NCBI GenBank assembly: GCA_900317865.1
Contig: ONIK01000104.1
Span: 1-5,006 of the forward strand
From: an uncultured Methanobrevibacter sp.
GTDB lineage: Archaea; Methanobacteriota; Methanobacteria; Methanobacteriales; Methanobacteriaceae
Length of the DNA: 5,006 bases
Direction of reading: 5' to 3'
In this document: piece by piece, positions 4,854 through 5,006 of the stretch
Position numbering within the stretch: the stretch's first letter is position 1
Layout of the letters: each line of letters begins with the position of its first letter
Program-made: the position numbers and the translations under genes
Notes under the pieces: generated by a model
Told to the model about the DNA's origin: nothing
Database searches by the model: none
What the model saw: the letters and a program-made list of their open reading frames with translations, nothing else

Positions 4854-5006
4854 ATGAAAGCGGTTAAAATAATTGCATTTTTATGTTTTGTTTTTATAAT
4901 ATTTGCTTCTGCAAGTAATGTGTTTGCTGCCGATGAGAATAATATTGATAGTGTTCATGCGGAAAACAATACAATTTCTGCTGGTGATTCTTCTGTAAAT
5001 GGTAAT
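4854..5006 (+). CDS. N-terminus of a second secreted, probably adhesin-like protein (partial)
   Basis: This is open from ATG 4854 to the right edge (51 codons). A signal peptide is plain: MKAVKIIAFLCFVFIIFASA followed by SNVFAAD, with cleavage probably after FAA (residue 26). The mature start DENNIDSVHAENNTISAGDS is Asn/Ser/Asp-rich, like the linker that precedes the beta-helix of the gene at 1961 and of methanogen adhesin-like proteins generally. GTGA at 4844-4847 lies six bases before the ATG as a ribosome binding site. It starts 49 bases after the broken signal-peptide ORF and probably shares the promoter at 4637-4668; a weak TATA-like TTTAGTATAT at 4814-4823 could give it a start of its own. 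The body of the protein is outside the window, so the adhesin label is by resemblance and position only. Confidence 0.75.
   Translation, partial: MKAVKIIAFLCFVFIIFASASNVFAADENNIDSVHAENNTISAGDSSVNGN

Overview
The window looks like a stretch of a methanogenic archaeon of the Methanobrevibacter/Methanosphaera group. The DNA is very AT-rich. Promoters are archaeal TATA boxes (TTTATATA). The central gene is a secreted parallel beta-helix 'adhesin-like protein' of the kind these pseudomurein-walled methanogens carry in large numbers. No RNA gene, CRISPR array or complete insertion sequence is visible. The organism assignment is inferred from style, not from a marker gene.

Layout. Positions 1-849 (minus strand) hold the N-terminal 283 residues of a 14-helix-type major facilitator (DHA2/EmrB-like) transporter that runs off the left edge. 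Positions 934-1723 are a gene graveyard on the plus strand. It holds the C-terminal end of a membrane acyltransferase interrupted by two stop codons, an unrecognised 62-codon ORF, and, overlapping it by 8 bases, a twice-frameshifted ImmA/IrrE-type zinc peptidase whose HExxH motif is gone.

A clear promoter (palindrome plus TATA box) then drives the main intact gene, 1961-3856, a 631-residue cysteine-rich beta-helix surface protein. Its 3' end is followed by a diverged, out-of-frame second copy of its last codons and by a perfect 11-bp hairpin. Positions 4055-4545 are a second graveyard: a transposase N-terminal scrap (GRPPFNLKDMIKL...) fused in frame to the start of an unrecognised gene that has decayed through frameshifts and stops.

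A second copy of the same palindrome-TATA promoter lies at 4637-4668. It stands before a broken signal-peptide ORF (4731-4804) and the start of another secreted protein (4854 to the right edge).

How it fits together: two surface-protein loci share a 32-base promoter module with identical internal spacing, which suggests co-regulation by one DNA-binding protein. The space around them is filled with remnants of mobile and defence-like genes, as expected for a fast-rearranging adhesin island. The most interesting items are the shared promoter element, the twin cysteine ladders of the beta-helix, the duplicated gene tail, and the unidentified decayed gene at 4228-4545.
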